A stretch of 64,000 nt of DNA, taken from Haliangium sp050303215 (GTDB lineage Bacteria > Myxococcota_A > Polyangia > Haliangiales > Haliangiaceae). Below, in pieces: positions 52,194 through 62,964 of the stretch. Made by a program: the position numbers and the translations under genes. Position 1 is the first letter of the stretch. Every line of letters starts with the position of its first letter. The notes under the pieces were generated by a model. It did no database searches, was not told the DNA's origin, and saw nothing but the letters and a program-made list of their open reading frames with translations. Location of the stretch: positions 186,001 to 250,000 of the forward strand of contig NZ_JBNLBH010000106.1 of assembly GCF_050303215.1 (NCBI RefSeq). The letters are read 5' to 3'.

Positions 52194-53267
52194 ATGAGTT
52201 TTATTCGGAATACCAAGACCATTGCCGCGGTGTCGATCGCCGCGCTGCTGTTCGCCACCGCCTGCAAGAAGGACGAAGAGAGCGCCGAGGGCAAGGCCGG
52301 TGAGGAAGGCGCGGCCAAGCACGACGAGGCCGCCAAGGGCGCCTACGCCTACATGCCCAAGGAGGCCAACTTCGTCATCGGGGTCAACCCGGCCCAACTC
52401 GCCGCCAGCTCGATCTTCAAGCAGCTCGCCGAGCCCATGATCAAGCAGCAGGCGGGCGAGAACTACGACCAGATCCAGGGCAAGTGCATCAGCACCGTCC
52501 AGTCCGTCACGGTCGGCGGCGTCGCCGAGAAGGAAGATACCGTGGTGGTGGCGGTCAAGGGCATGGACAAGGCCGCGCTGTCCGCCTGCGCCGAGCTGGC
52601 TGCGGCCATGGGCGAAGACAAGGTCGAGATCAGTGACGACGGCGGGCTCACCAAGGTCGTTTCCGAGGGCGAGACGGCCTGGATCGGCTGGCTGGACGAC
52701 AAGACCATGGTCATGGGCGGGGAGGCCAAGGACAAGGCCGTGGTCGAGGCCCTCGTCGCCCGCAAGGAGGGTCTGAGCGACGTCATGGCCGGCCTGGTCG
52801 GCAACACCGACACCAAGGCCGGGCTGTGGTTCGCGATGCAGAACCCCAAGCCCAGCGAGCCCATGGGCGGCATGCCCTACAAGGTCGAGACCGCGCACGG
52901 CTCCATCAACCTCGCCAGCGGCATCAAGATCAACGTCGGCGCCAAGGCCGCGTCTCCCGAGGACGCCCAGAAGATGGTCGAGGAGGCCACCGGCCAGCTC
53001 AGCCAGATGAAGGATCAGCCGCCGTTTGGCAAGTACGTGGCCAAGGCCGAGATCAAGGCTGACGGCGCCAACGTGAACTTCACCATGGCCCTGAGCGACG
53101 AGGACGTCAACGAGATCATCCCGGTCGTGCAGCAGCAGGTCATGCCGATGCTCATGATGATGATGATGAGCGCCGGCGGCGGCATGGACGGCGCCCACGG
53201 AGGCATGGATGAGGACATGGGCGACGACACCGGGGACACCGCCGACGAGGCCGGCGACGAGGAGTAA
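52194..53267 (+). CDS. Lipoprotein with Met-rich acidic tail
   Basis: 357 residues from ATG 52194, with GGGAG 6 bases upstream. The signal peptide ends in a lipobox (ATAC, then KKDEE). The body begins YMPKEANFVIGVNPAQLAAS and alternates strands and helices. Near the C-terminus there is a Met run from an (ATG)5 stretch (53154-53168), followed by an acidic Gly/Met/Asp tail, which might bind metal. The body resembles in plan the lipoprotein encoded next (53427): both open with a charged linker and a V-x-G-[IV]-[ND] strand. Function unknown; envelope-located. Confidence 0.82.
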   Translation: MSFIRNTKTIAAVSIAALLFATACKKDEESAEGKAGEEGAAKHDEAAKGAYAYMPKEANFVIGVNPAQLAASSIFKQLAEPMIKQQAGENYDQIQGKCISTVQSVTVGGVAEKEDTVVVAVKGMDKAALSACAELAAAMGEDKVEISDDGGLTKVVSEGETAWIGWLDDKTMVMGGEAKDKAVVEALVARKEGLSDVMAGLVGNTDTKAGLWFAMQNPKPSEPMGGMPYKVETAHGSINLASGIKINVGAKAASPEDAQKMVEEATGQLSQMKDQPPFGKYVAKAEIKADGANVNFTMALSDEDVNEIIPVVQQQVMPMLMMMMMSAGGGMDGAHGGMDEDMGDDTGDTADEAGDEE

Positions 53268-53426
53268 CAATCGTCCGTGAGCCGGCGAGCGCGCCCCCGG
53301 TGATCCGGACCGGCCGCTGCCGGCGAACCGGATGGGCCGCCGGGGGCCGATGGCCGGTACATCGACCGGCCGGCGAGCCGCCCGCGACCGGCGCATCCGG
53401 TCATCTTCGACTATCATGCCTGTGGT

Positions 53427-54593
53427 ATGAAGAGTCACCTCCCCGTCCTGGCCGTCGCTCTGTGTCTCACCGTCGGCGCCTGCAAAGACAAGCGCCCCGA
53501 CACCGAGACGAAGGCCAAGGCGGTGCCCGCGCGCACGGGCCTGGACGCGGTCCCGGCCTCGGTGCGGGTCGTGCTCGGCATCGACGTACAGGAGGTCGCC
53601 GGCTCGTGGCTGGTCGAGCGGGCCGTGCAGCAGATGTTCCTGCGCGACCCCGGCCTCGAAGCGCGGGTCCAGCGCCTGGTCAAGGCCTGCCGCCTGCGGC
53701 CGGCCGACGACTTGTATCACCTGCTCATCGCGCTCGGCGCCGATGACGACGTCGACGAGGCGTTGCTGGTCGCCACCGGGGTGTTCTCCGAGCCCGACGT
53801 CGCCACTTGCGTCGAGCACAGCCTGACCGAGGACGGAGGGGTGCTCGCCCGAGTCGAGGTCGGCGGCCGGCGCCTGTACCGCGCCGACGGTCGTGCCGGC
53901 GGCGGCGAGGTCGGCGATAGCCTGTGGTTCACGTTCGGCGATCCCACCACCCTGATCGCGGCGACCTCCCAGGAGTGGCTGCTGCAAGCCGTGGGCGATG
54001 GGCCCAAGGTCATGGGCGCGAAGCCCATGGCCACCTGGATCGAGCGCGCCGAGCCCGAGGCCGGGATCTGGGCGGCCGGGGTCGTGGACGGACGCATTGG
54101 CGCCGATCTGGTCGAGGTGAGCCGGGACCAGATCTCGGCTCCGCCCGTTGGCATGTACGGCCACCTTCGGCTCAGGCACGGGCTGGCCTTCGAACTCGCC
54201 GCGGTTACCGCCTCGCCGGCGGACGCCAAGATCTTGGCCGAGCAGGCCCGGGCGCAGATCGGCATCGGCGCCCTGGCCATGCAGCGCTACGGCCTGGGGC
54301 CGGTCGTGAGCCGGCTGCAGGTCGAGGCGGCGGACGAGATCCTGTACCTCAGGCTCGAGCTCAGCAAGGAAGAGCTGCGCGACGTGCTGTCTCGGCTCGA
54401 CACCGCGGGTGCGGGCGGCGTGGGCGACGGCGACGGCGCGGGCCGCGACGACGGCGACAGCGATGGCGCTGGGCCCGAGGACCAGCCCGACGACGGGCCC
54501 GACGACGAGGCCGAAAGCGCTGCGGCCAGGCCACCCAAGGGCGCAGCCGCGAGCGGGAGTCGGACCGGCGCGGCCACCGGGGCCACACCCTGA
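53427..54593 (+). CDS. Lipoprotein, possible paralogue of the preceding one
   Basis: 388 residues. The signal peptide ends in the lipobox VGAC followed by KDKRPDTE. The body opens VPASVRVVLGIDVQEVAGSWL, comparable to the VIGVNPAQLAASSIF segment of the neighbour. Both then have a Cys-containing helix (LVKACRLRPADD here; KCISTVQSV there) and a later helix-rich part (PADAKILAEQARAQIGIG here; SPEDAQKMVEEATGQLS there). The C-terminus is a low-complexity Gly/Asp then Ala/Gly tail. It starts 159 bases after the first lipoprotein and is convergent with the dehydrogenase operon. No enzymatic motif seen. Confidence 0.8.
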   Translation: MKSHLPVLAVALCLTVGACKDKRPDTETKAKAVPARTGLDAVPASVRVVLGIDVQEVAGSWLVERAVQQMFLRDPGLEARVQRLVKACRLRPADDLYHLLIALGADDDVDEALLVATGVFSEPDVATCVEHSLTEDGGVLARVEVGGRRLYRADGRAGGGEVGDSLWFTFGDPTTLIAATSQEWLLQAVGDGPKVMGAKPMATWIERAEPEAGIWAAGVVDGRIGADLVEVSRDQISAPPVGMYGHLRLRHGLAFELAAVTASPADAKILAEQARAQIGIGALAMQRYGLGPVVSRLQVEAADEILYLRLELSKEELRDVLSRLDTAGAGGVGDGDGAGRDDGDSDGAGPEDQPDDGPDDEAESAAARPPKGAAASGSRTGAATGATP

Positions 54594-54668
54594 CGGCGGC
54601 ACCGATAGACCCGGGGATCGTCTCGGCGAGCGTGAACGCCTTGGGTCGCCTGGGTCAGGGGCGGCGGG

Positions 54669-56111
<1,443 letters not shown>

Positions 56112-56123
56112 GATGTCTCCGGA

Positions 56124-57320
56124 TCAGTGCCCGCGCCGGCGCGGCTGCGAGCGCAGGTAGTCGCGCTGCTCGCGCTGCAGCCAGGTCGGCTGCTCGTAGA
56201 CGTCGTCGAACAGGGTGTCCACCTCGGGCCGCGAGATCGCCTCCTGGGCCTCCACCACCGCGCGCACGCGAGCCTCGATATCCGCGCGCAGGCGCTGGTC
56301 GTCCTCGTCCGCGAGCCAGCCGCGGGCGCTCATGAACGCCCGCATGCGGTGAATGGGATCGCGCTCGCGTTTCCACACCTCGGTGACGCTCTCGTCGCGG
56401 TAGCGGGAGGGGTCGTCGGACGAGGTGTGGGCGCTGACGCGGTACGTGAGCAGCTCGATGAAGGTGGGGCCGCCGCCGGCGCGGGCCTTATCGGCCGCGT
56501 ACTTGCTGACCGCGTAGCAGGCCAGCACGTCGTTGCCGTCGGCGCGCAGCGACTCGATGCCGTAGCCCACGCCCTTGAGCGCGATGGTCTCGGCCGCGGT
56601 CTGCATGGCGCCCGGGGTCGAGATCGCCCACTGGTTATTCTGACACACCAGCACCACTGGCGCCTGGCTGCGTGCGGCCAGCTCCATGGCCCAGTGGAAG
56701 TCGCCCTCGCTGGTGCCGCCGTCGCCCATGTAGCCGATGCACATCCGGCCCGCGTGGCCCTGCAGCTTCATGCCCCAGGCGATGCCCACCGCGTGCGGCA
56801 GTTGGTTGGCCACGCACGAGGACATCACCACGTAGTGGGTGTCGCGATCGCAGGGGTGGCACGGCATCTGCCGCCCCTTGGTGACGTCGGCCGCGTTGCC
56901 GTAGAGCTGGGACACGTAGCTCTCCAGAGGCAGGCCTCGGAACAGCCCGGCGCCGGCCTCGCGCAGGGCCGGGACCAGCCAGTCGTCGGGCTCGAGCGAG
57001 GCCGCCGAGCCCACCACCGCGGCCTCCTGGCCCTTGGCCTCGCCGTAGAAGCCGATGCGGCCCTGGCGCTGCAAGGTCATGAAGCGCTCGTCCATGAGCC
57101 GGATATCGAGCATGCCGCGATACAGGCGCATGCACAGCGCCTCATCGAAGCCGGCCGGGACGTCGTCGGCTCCGGCCGCCGCCTCGGTGTCGGCCCCGAG
57201 CAGCCCGAACCGGCCCAGCGCCTTGTCCTCGGCGTCCTGGGCCAGGTAGTCGTCGAGCCCGAACCCGCTCGCCGACTCGCGCGCCGCGGCAGCCGCTGCC
57301 TGTGCCGTGTCGTCGCTCAT
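56124..57320 (-). CDS. bkdA1: 2-oxoacid dehydrogenase E1 alpha, branched-chain type (active copy)
   Basis: 398 residues. Thiamine-diphosphate subunit that decarboxylates branched-chain 2-oxoacids. The cofactor motif is intact: GYMGDGGTSEGDFHWAMEL, then CQNNQWAIS. The loop His is present in YRVSAHTSSDDPSRYRD. MLDIRLMDERFMTLQRQGRI and GFYGEAKGQEA are typical of the branched-chain rather than the pyruvate enzyme. About 50 N-terminal residues are Ala-rich and variable. It lies between E2 (4-base gap) and E3. The operon also carries a second E1-alpha (59700) without these residues. Confidence 0.95.
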   Translation of the reverse strand: MSDDTAQAAAAAARESASGFGLDDYLAQDAEDKALGRFGLLGADTEAAAGADDVPAGFDEALCMRLYRGMLDIRLMDERFMTLQRQGRIGFYGEAKGQEAAVVGSAASLEPDDWLVPALREAGAGLFRGLPLESYVSQLYGNAADVTKGRQMPCHPCDRDTHYVVMSSCVANQLPHAVGIAWGMKLQGHAGRMCIGYMGDGGTSEGDFHWAMELAARSQAPVVLVCQNNQWAISTPGAMQTAAETIALKGVGYGIESLRADGNDVLACYAVSKYAADKARAGGGPTFIELLTYRVSAHTSSDDPSRYRDESVTEVWKRERDPIHRMRAFMSARGWLADEDDQRLRADIEARVRAVVEAQEAISRPEVDTLFDDVYEQPTWLQREQRDYLRSQPRRRGH

Positions 57321-57324
57321 GGCC

Positions 57325-58707
<1,383 letters not shown>

Positions 58708-58710
58708 GGT

Positions 58711-59685
58711 CTACCACTCCAGGGTTTGCCGCACAGCACCAACCACCCGATCGGCGTTGGGCAGGTACTCGTGCTCGAGGGTGTAGGGGAAGGGGGTGTC
58801 GAAGCCGGTTACACGACCGATGGGGGCCTCGAGGAACTCCATCGCCCGCTCGCAGATCGAGGCCACCAGCTCGGCCCCGAAGCCGCAGGTGCGGGGCGCC
58901 TCGTGCACCACCACGGCGCGCCCGGTCTTCTGCACCGAGGCCACCAGGGTGTCGATGTCGAAGGGCATGAGGGTGCGCAGATCGATGACCTCGCACGAGA
59001 TGTCCTGACCCTGCGCGTGCTCGGCCGCCTCCTCGGCCACCGAGGTCATGCTGCCGTAGGCGATGATCGTGCAGTGGGTGCCCTCGCGTGCCACGCGGGC
59101 CCGGCCGAGCTCGATCGTGTAATCGTCCTCCGGCACCTCCCCCTTGGCCGCGCGGTAGATCCGCTTGGGCTCCAGGAACAGCACCGGGTCGTTCTGGCGC
59201 AGGCACGACAGCAGCAGCCCCTTGGCGTCGTAGGGGTTGGACGGGCTCACCACCTTGAGCCCCGGGGTGTGGATGAACAGGGCCTCGGGCGACTGCGAGT
59301 GATAGTGCCCACCTCGGATTCCGCCACCCACGGGCGTGCGAATGACCACCGGGCAAGGATATTGCCCACCCGAGCGATAGCGCAGCTTGGCCAACTCGCT
59401 CACGATCTGGTCGAAGGCCGGGTAGATGAAGTCCGCGAACTGGATCTCGGGCACCGGTCGCATCCCGTACAGGGCCATGCCGATGGCGCTGCCGATGATG
59501 CCGCCCTCGGCCAGCGGGGTGTCGATGACCCGGTCGGGGCCGAACTCGTCGTACAGGCCGTTGGTGGCCCGGAACACGCCGCCGAAACGGCCGACGTCCT
59601 CGCCGAGCACGACCACCTTGGGCTCGCGCCGCATCTCGATGCGGAGGGCGTCGTTGACGGCTTGGATGATGTTCATGGTCGGCAT
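58711..59685 (-). CDS. bkdA2: 2-oxoacid dehydrogenase E1 beta, branched-chain type
   Basis: 324 residues. Beta partner of the E1 heterotetramer; it supplies the Glu that activates thiamine diphosphate. Recognised segments are VLGEDVGRFGGVFRATNGLY, DTPLAEGGIIGSAIGMALYG, ADFIYPAFDQIVSELAK and VVVHEAPRTCGFGAEL. The sequence is most like the branched-chain enzyme. CAGGAG precedes the ATG in the 14-base gap after the second E1-alpha gene. Confidence 0.96.
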   Translation of the reverse strand: MPTMNIIQAVNDALRIEMRREPKVVVLGEDVGRFGGVFRATNGLYDEFGPDRVIDTPLAEGGIIGSAIGMALYGMRPVPEIQFADFIYPAFDQIVSELAKLRYRSGGQYPCPVVIRTPVGGGIRGGHYHSQSPEALFIHTPGLKVVSPSNPYDAKGLLLSCLRQNDPVLFLEPKRIYRAAKGEVPEDDYTIELGRARVAREGTHCTIIAYGSMTSVAEEAAEHAQGQDISCEVIDLRTLMPFDIDTLVASVQKTGRAVVVHEAPRTCGFGAELVASICERAMEFLEAPIGRVTGFDTPFPYTLEHEYLPNADRVVGAVRQTLEW

Positions 59686-59699
59686 GAGAGCTCCTGGTC

Positions 59700-60785
59700 C
59701 TAGTCGTCACCGTGGCGCCCGCCGGTGAGCGCCGCGCGGCGCTGCTCGGCCAGGTGCCACGGGGGCGCTTCGTACACATGGTCGAACATGCTCGCGAGGT
59801 CGGGCGCGCCGGCGCCCTCGGCCTGGGCCAGGGCGCGGGCGATGGCGTGGCTATGGCGATCCCGGCAGGCCCGGGCCCGGTCCTGATCCCACAGCCCGCG
59901 GCCCTCCAGATAGGCCTGGGCCAGCGCGATCGGATCGCGGCTGTCCTCGTCACCTGCGCCGGCCGGGTCCGCCCCCGACCTCGCCTGCGCCGTGAGCACC
60001 ACCTCGACCAAGGTGGCGCCATCCCCGGCGCGGGCTCGCGCCACCGCCTCGCTCGCGGCCGCGATCACGGCCAGCACATCGGCGCCGTCCACGCGCACGG
60101 CCGGCACCCCATAGCCCCGTGCCCGGCCCGCGAAGCTGCCGGGCACGGCCCGGTCGTGCTCGCCGCCGAGCTGGTGCCGGACCACCACCACCGCCGGCAC
60201 CCGATACACCCCGGCGAAGTTCATGGCCACGTGGAAGTCGCCGGTCACCGCCGCCCCGGCTCCGCAGAAGGCCATGGCCACCTCGTCCGTGCCCTGCAGC
60301 TTGGCGGCGTGGGCGGCCCCCACGGCCTGGGGGAGCTGCGTGCCCACCGGCGCGCTCACCGACACCAACCGGTGGCCCCGATCGGAGCGGTACATCGGCA
60401 TCCGCCGCCCCCCCAACGGATCGGCCGCGGTGCCCAGGAGCTGGGCGACGAGGTCGTCCACGGCGTGGCCGCGCCACAGCCACGCCCCGGGCTCGCGGTG
60501 GCTCGGGAACACCCAGTCGCGCTCGCTCAGCGGCTGCACCGCCAAATGGCTGGCCTCGTGCCCCGCGGACGGCAAGTACAGGCCCAGCTCGCCCCGCTGC
60601 GCCCTGGCCGTCATCGCCTCGTCGAGGGCGCGCACGAGCAGCATGGTCTCGAGCACCCGAACCAGCTCCTCGTCGCTCAACGCCGGCGCCTCACGGCCCG
60701 ACAGCAGCCCGCCCTCGAGGTCGAGCACGCGGAGCAGAGCGTCGCTCTCCGAGCGCGGAGGTTCTGGTGTGGTCACGGCTGCCAT
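59700..60785 (-). CDS. Degenerate E1-alpha paralogue, first gene of the dehydrogenase operon
   Basis: 361 residues from ATG 60785, with GGGAGGAG just upstream. It aligns along its length with the E1-alpha at 56124 (LVRALDEAMTARAQRGELGL, PSAGHEASHLAVQPL, GTQLPQAVGAAHAAKLQG). The thiamine-diphosphate motif is damaged: GDG is GAG (residues 175-177), and the Asn pair with its Gln neighbour is replaced by Arg-His-Gln in VVVVRHQLGG (202-204). The His of the phosphorylation loop is also lost (LTAQARSGAD). The frame is intact and the gene heads the operon, so a structural or regulatory role is more likely than decay. Confidence 0.88.
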   Translation of the reverse strand: MAAVTTPEPPRSESDALLRVLDLEGGLLSGREAPALSDEELVRVLETMLLVRALDEAMTARAQRGELGLYLPSAGHEASHLAVQPLSERDWVFPSHREPGAWLWRGHAVDDLVAQLLGTAADPLGGRRMPMYRSDRGHRLVSVSAPVGTQLPQAVGAAHAAKLQGTDEVAMAFCGAGAAVTGDFHVAMNFAGVYRVPAVVVVRHQLGGEHDRAVPGSFAGRARGYGVPAVRVDGADVLAVIAAASEAVARARAGDGATLVEVVLTAQARSGADPAGAGDEDSRDPIALAQAYLEGRGLWDQDRARACRDRHSHAIARALAQAEGAGAPDLASMFDHVYEAPPWHLAEQRRAALTGGRHGDD

Positions 60786-60950
60786 GGGCTCCTCCCAGCG
60801 TCGTGCGGGGCACCGGTGTACTGGGATCCCCGCGCGGGTGTCAAGGGATGGCGGCGGCTGCCCGGCGCGCGAAATCGCAATGAAATCGACGCGCTGCGTT
60901 AGCCCGGTGGCGTTGACCCGGGGGTGGGCGGCGGTGACAATGCCGCGGCC

Positions 60951-61580
60951 ATGTTCACGGGCCTGCTCATCGCCATCCTCCTCATCGTCACCATCGCCGG
61001 CGGCGGCATCATCTGGGCCCAGCGTCGGCGCGAGCTCCCCGGCGGGCGCGCGCGCCCGGCCTTGCCGAGCGGGGTCCCCGGTGGCGATCGTCTGCTCGAG
61101 CGCACTGCCCGCGACCTCCGCACCGGTGACGTGATCACCTACGACGGCCGCGATTTCGTGGTCGAGGGCGTCATCGCTTACGACGAGGAGGGTCACCGCT
61201 GGCGGGCCGGACGTCTGGTCGACGGCAGCGACGAGTGCTGGCTGGTGGTCGGCCTCGAGCGCGGCGGCAGCCTGACCATGCGCTACATGACCGGCGCGCC
61301 CGACATCGACGTGGCCGGCATGCCGCCCGAGGTGCTGGTGGCCGGAGAGGACCGCTACAGCCTCGACAAGCGCGGCACGGCCACCGCCCATGTGCAGGGC
61401 CAGACCGGCCTGGCCGTGCGCGCCGAGGCCGGCTCCGGCTCGGCCGAGCGCTGTCGTTGGTGGCTCTACGACGGCCCCGGTGATGGCACCGTGATCGTCG
61501 AGCAATGGGGCGGTGAGTACCGGGTGCTGCGTGGCACCAAGATTCGCCCCGACGCGGTCGAGCTCATGCCCGGGTCATGA
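60951..61580 (+). CDS. DUF4178 membrane-anchored protein
   Basis: 209 residues from ATG 60951 (MFTGLLIAILLIV). A single N-terminal membrane span is followed by a basic linker and a beta-rich soluble domain with DVITYDGRDFVVEGVIAYDE, WRAGRLVDG, CWLVVGLERGG and WWLYDGPGDGTVIVEQWGGE, the pattern of DUF4178. Function unknown. It is divergent from the dehydrogenase operon (165 bases between starts). Confidence 0.85.
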   Translation: MFTGLLIAILLIVTIAGGGIIWAQRRRELPGGRARPALPSGVPGGDRLLERTARDLRTGDVITYDGRDFVVEGVIAYDEEGHRWRAGRLVDGSDECWLVVGLERGGSLTMRYMTGAPDIDVAGMPPEVLVAGEDRYSLDKRGTATAHVQGQTGLAVRAEAGSGSAERCRWWLYDGPGDGTVIVEQWGGEYRVLRGTKIRPDAVELMPGS

Positions 61581-61682
61581 CCGGGTGGCCGCCGTCGCGG
61601 CTTCCAAAGATTGCAGAAGCTCCCTCACTTCCGGCAAGATCTGTCGGCGGCCCGGCGACCGGGCCCTTTCAACCAGGCAGGC

Positions 61683-62099
61683 ATGGACATGGACGAGAAC
61701 CCAACCGTTGCTGAACTGATGACCACCGCCGTCATCACCTTGCGGCCGGACGAGACCCTCGACGCCGCCGAGGCCGAGATGAAGCTAGCCGCGATCCGGC
61801 ATATCCCGGTGGTGAACGAGCGCAAACATCTGGTCGGTATCTTGTCCGATCGAGACATCCTGCGCGAGTTCCACCGCCGCGGCGCCAAGAAGCTGCACGT
61901 GCACGAGATCATGACCAAGCAGCTCGAGACCATCCGCGACAGCGCCCCGGCGCACGAGGCCGCGGCCCTGATGCTCAAGCACAAGATCAGCTCTCTGCCC
62001 GTGGTCGGGGACGAGGGCCAACTCGTCGGCGTGGTCACCGAGACCGACTTCATGCGCATCGCCCACGAGGCCCTGGGCGGCGAGCCCTGGGATCTGTGA
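61683..62099 (+). CDS. CBS-domain pair protein
   Basis: 138 residues from ATG 61683; ATG 61689 also possible. Two CBS domains fill the protein: VAELMTTAVITLRPDETLDA with HIPVVNERKHLVGILSDRD, then VHEIMTKQLETIRDSAPAHE with SLPVVGDEGQLVGVVTETDF. Stand-alone CBS pairs bind adenosine nucleotides and regulate partner proteins; the partner here is unknown. A hairpin follows the stop. Confidence 0.93.
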   Translation: MDMDENPTVAELMTTAVITLRPDETLDAAEAEMKLAAIRHIPVVNERKHLVGILSDRDILREFHRRGAKKLHVHEIMTKQLETIRDSAPAHEAAALMLKHKISSLPVVGDEGQLVGVVTETDFMRIAHEALGGEPWDL

Positions 62100-62106
62100 C
62101 GCACGG

Positions 62107-62122
62107 GACAGCGTTGGCTGTC
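62107..62122. terminator. Possible terminator hairpin after the CBS gene
   Basis: GACAGC (62107-62112) and GCTGTC (62117-62122) form a perfect 6-bp stem with a GTTG loop, 7 bases after the CBS stop and between convergent genes. There is no T-run. Confidence 0.4.
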
Positions 62123-62214
62123 ATGGTGCCCCCGTGAGTCGTGAGTCCCGGCCGGCGGGCTACGGCGATGAGCTCCCCCTGCTTTCTGCTGTCACGGTGA
62201 CCGGACCCGGCTGT

Positions 62215-62964
62215 TCAGAGGGTCCGCTTGGCGGTCACGTAGTAGTCGTGGACGCGCGCGACTTGGGGGTTGGCTGGGTGGACGGCGACGATCTCGAGCC
62301 GAGAAGGAAACAGTCGCTTGAGCGCCGTCGCGTCGTAGTACCGGATCGACCGGAAATCGCTTGCGGGGTAGGGATCCTGCCCGTTCTTGCTCTCGTCGTA
62401 CTGTACCTGGAAGCGTAGCGTTCCCCCGGGTCGAAGGATGCGGACGATCTCCGCTGCGTAGCTGCAGAAGACCGGCTGCGGGAGGTGTTGGAACACCATC
62501 AGCGAGTAGACGAAGTCGAAGTAGGCGTCGTCGAACATATCGAGGAGGTCGCCGGAGGTGCGGAATACGAGCCCGTTCGGGTGACCACGCAGCCGGGTGT
62601 TGGCGATCCGGACCATCTCCGTCGAGACATCGACCCCAAAGAACTGGGTGTGAGGGTAGGCCTCCGCGAGGGGCAAGATCACACGTCCGATGCCGCAACC
62701 GATCTCGAGCACGCGTCCGCCGTACGGGAGCTCCCCCATGTCCGAGCCAAAGACGTTATGCGCATCCTTCACGCCCGATTCATGAAATGATTCTTCAGAG
62801 TCGGAGTGCGAGATGTGCCACATTGCGTTGTCGCGGGCTTGGTCGTTCCAATACGAGCGATTGCGACGTCGCAACGCATCATCGACGATCTCGGGGTCAG
62901 CCATCTTGGAATACCGCCTATCAAGCAGGGTGTTAAGTGCCAAGCCAGGTCGGTCTACATACAT
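62215..62964 (-). CDS. Class I SAM-dependent methyltransferase
   Basis: 249 residues from ATG 62964, which has AAGG 5 bases upstream and overlaps the glycosyltransferase stop by 10 bases; ATG 62904 is an alternative. SAM-binding motif I reads GRVLEIGCGIGRVILPLA, with FFGVDVSTEMVRIA, SLMVFQHLP and RILRPGGTLRFQVQ following. The target is unknown. Coupling with a GT4 glycosyltransferase suggests methylation of a surface glycan or glycolipid. Confidence 0.92.
   Translation of the reverse strand: MYVDRPGLALNTLLDRRYSKMADPEIVDDALRRRNRSYWNDQARDNAMWHISHSDSEESFHESGVKDAHNVFGSDMGELPYGGRVLEIGCGIGRVILPLAEAYPHTQFFGVDVSTEMVRIANTRLRGHPNGLVFRTSGDLLDMFDDAYFDFVYSLMVFQHLPQPVFCSYAAEIVRILRPGGTLRFQVQYDESKNGQDPYPASDFRSIRYYDATALKRLFPSRLEIVAVHPANPQVARVHDYYVTAKRTL

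Noticed and set aside
51962..52303. 113-residue open frame between rnhA and the lipoprotein
   Set aside because: It runs into the lipoprotein gene in another frame, has no ribosome site and reads as random Arg-rich sequence.
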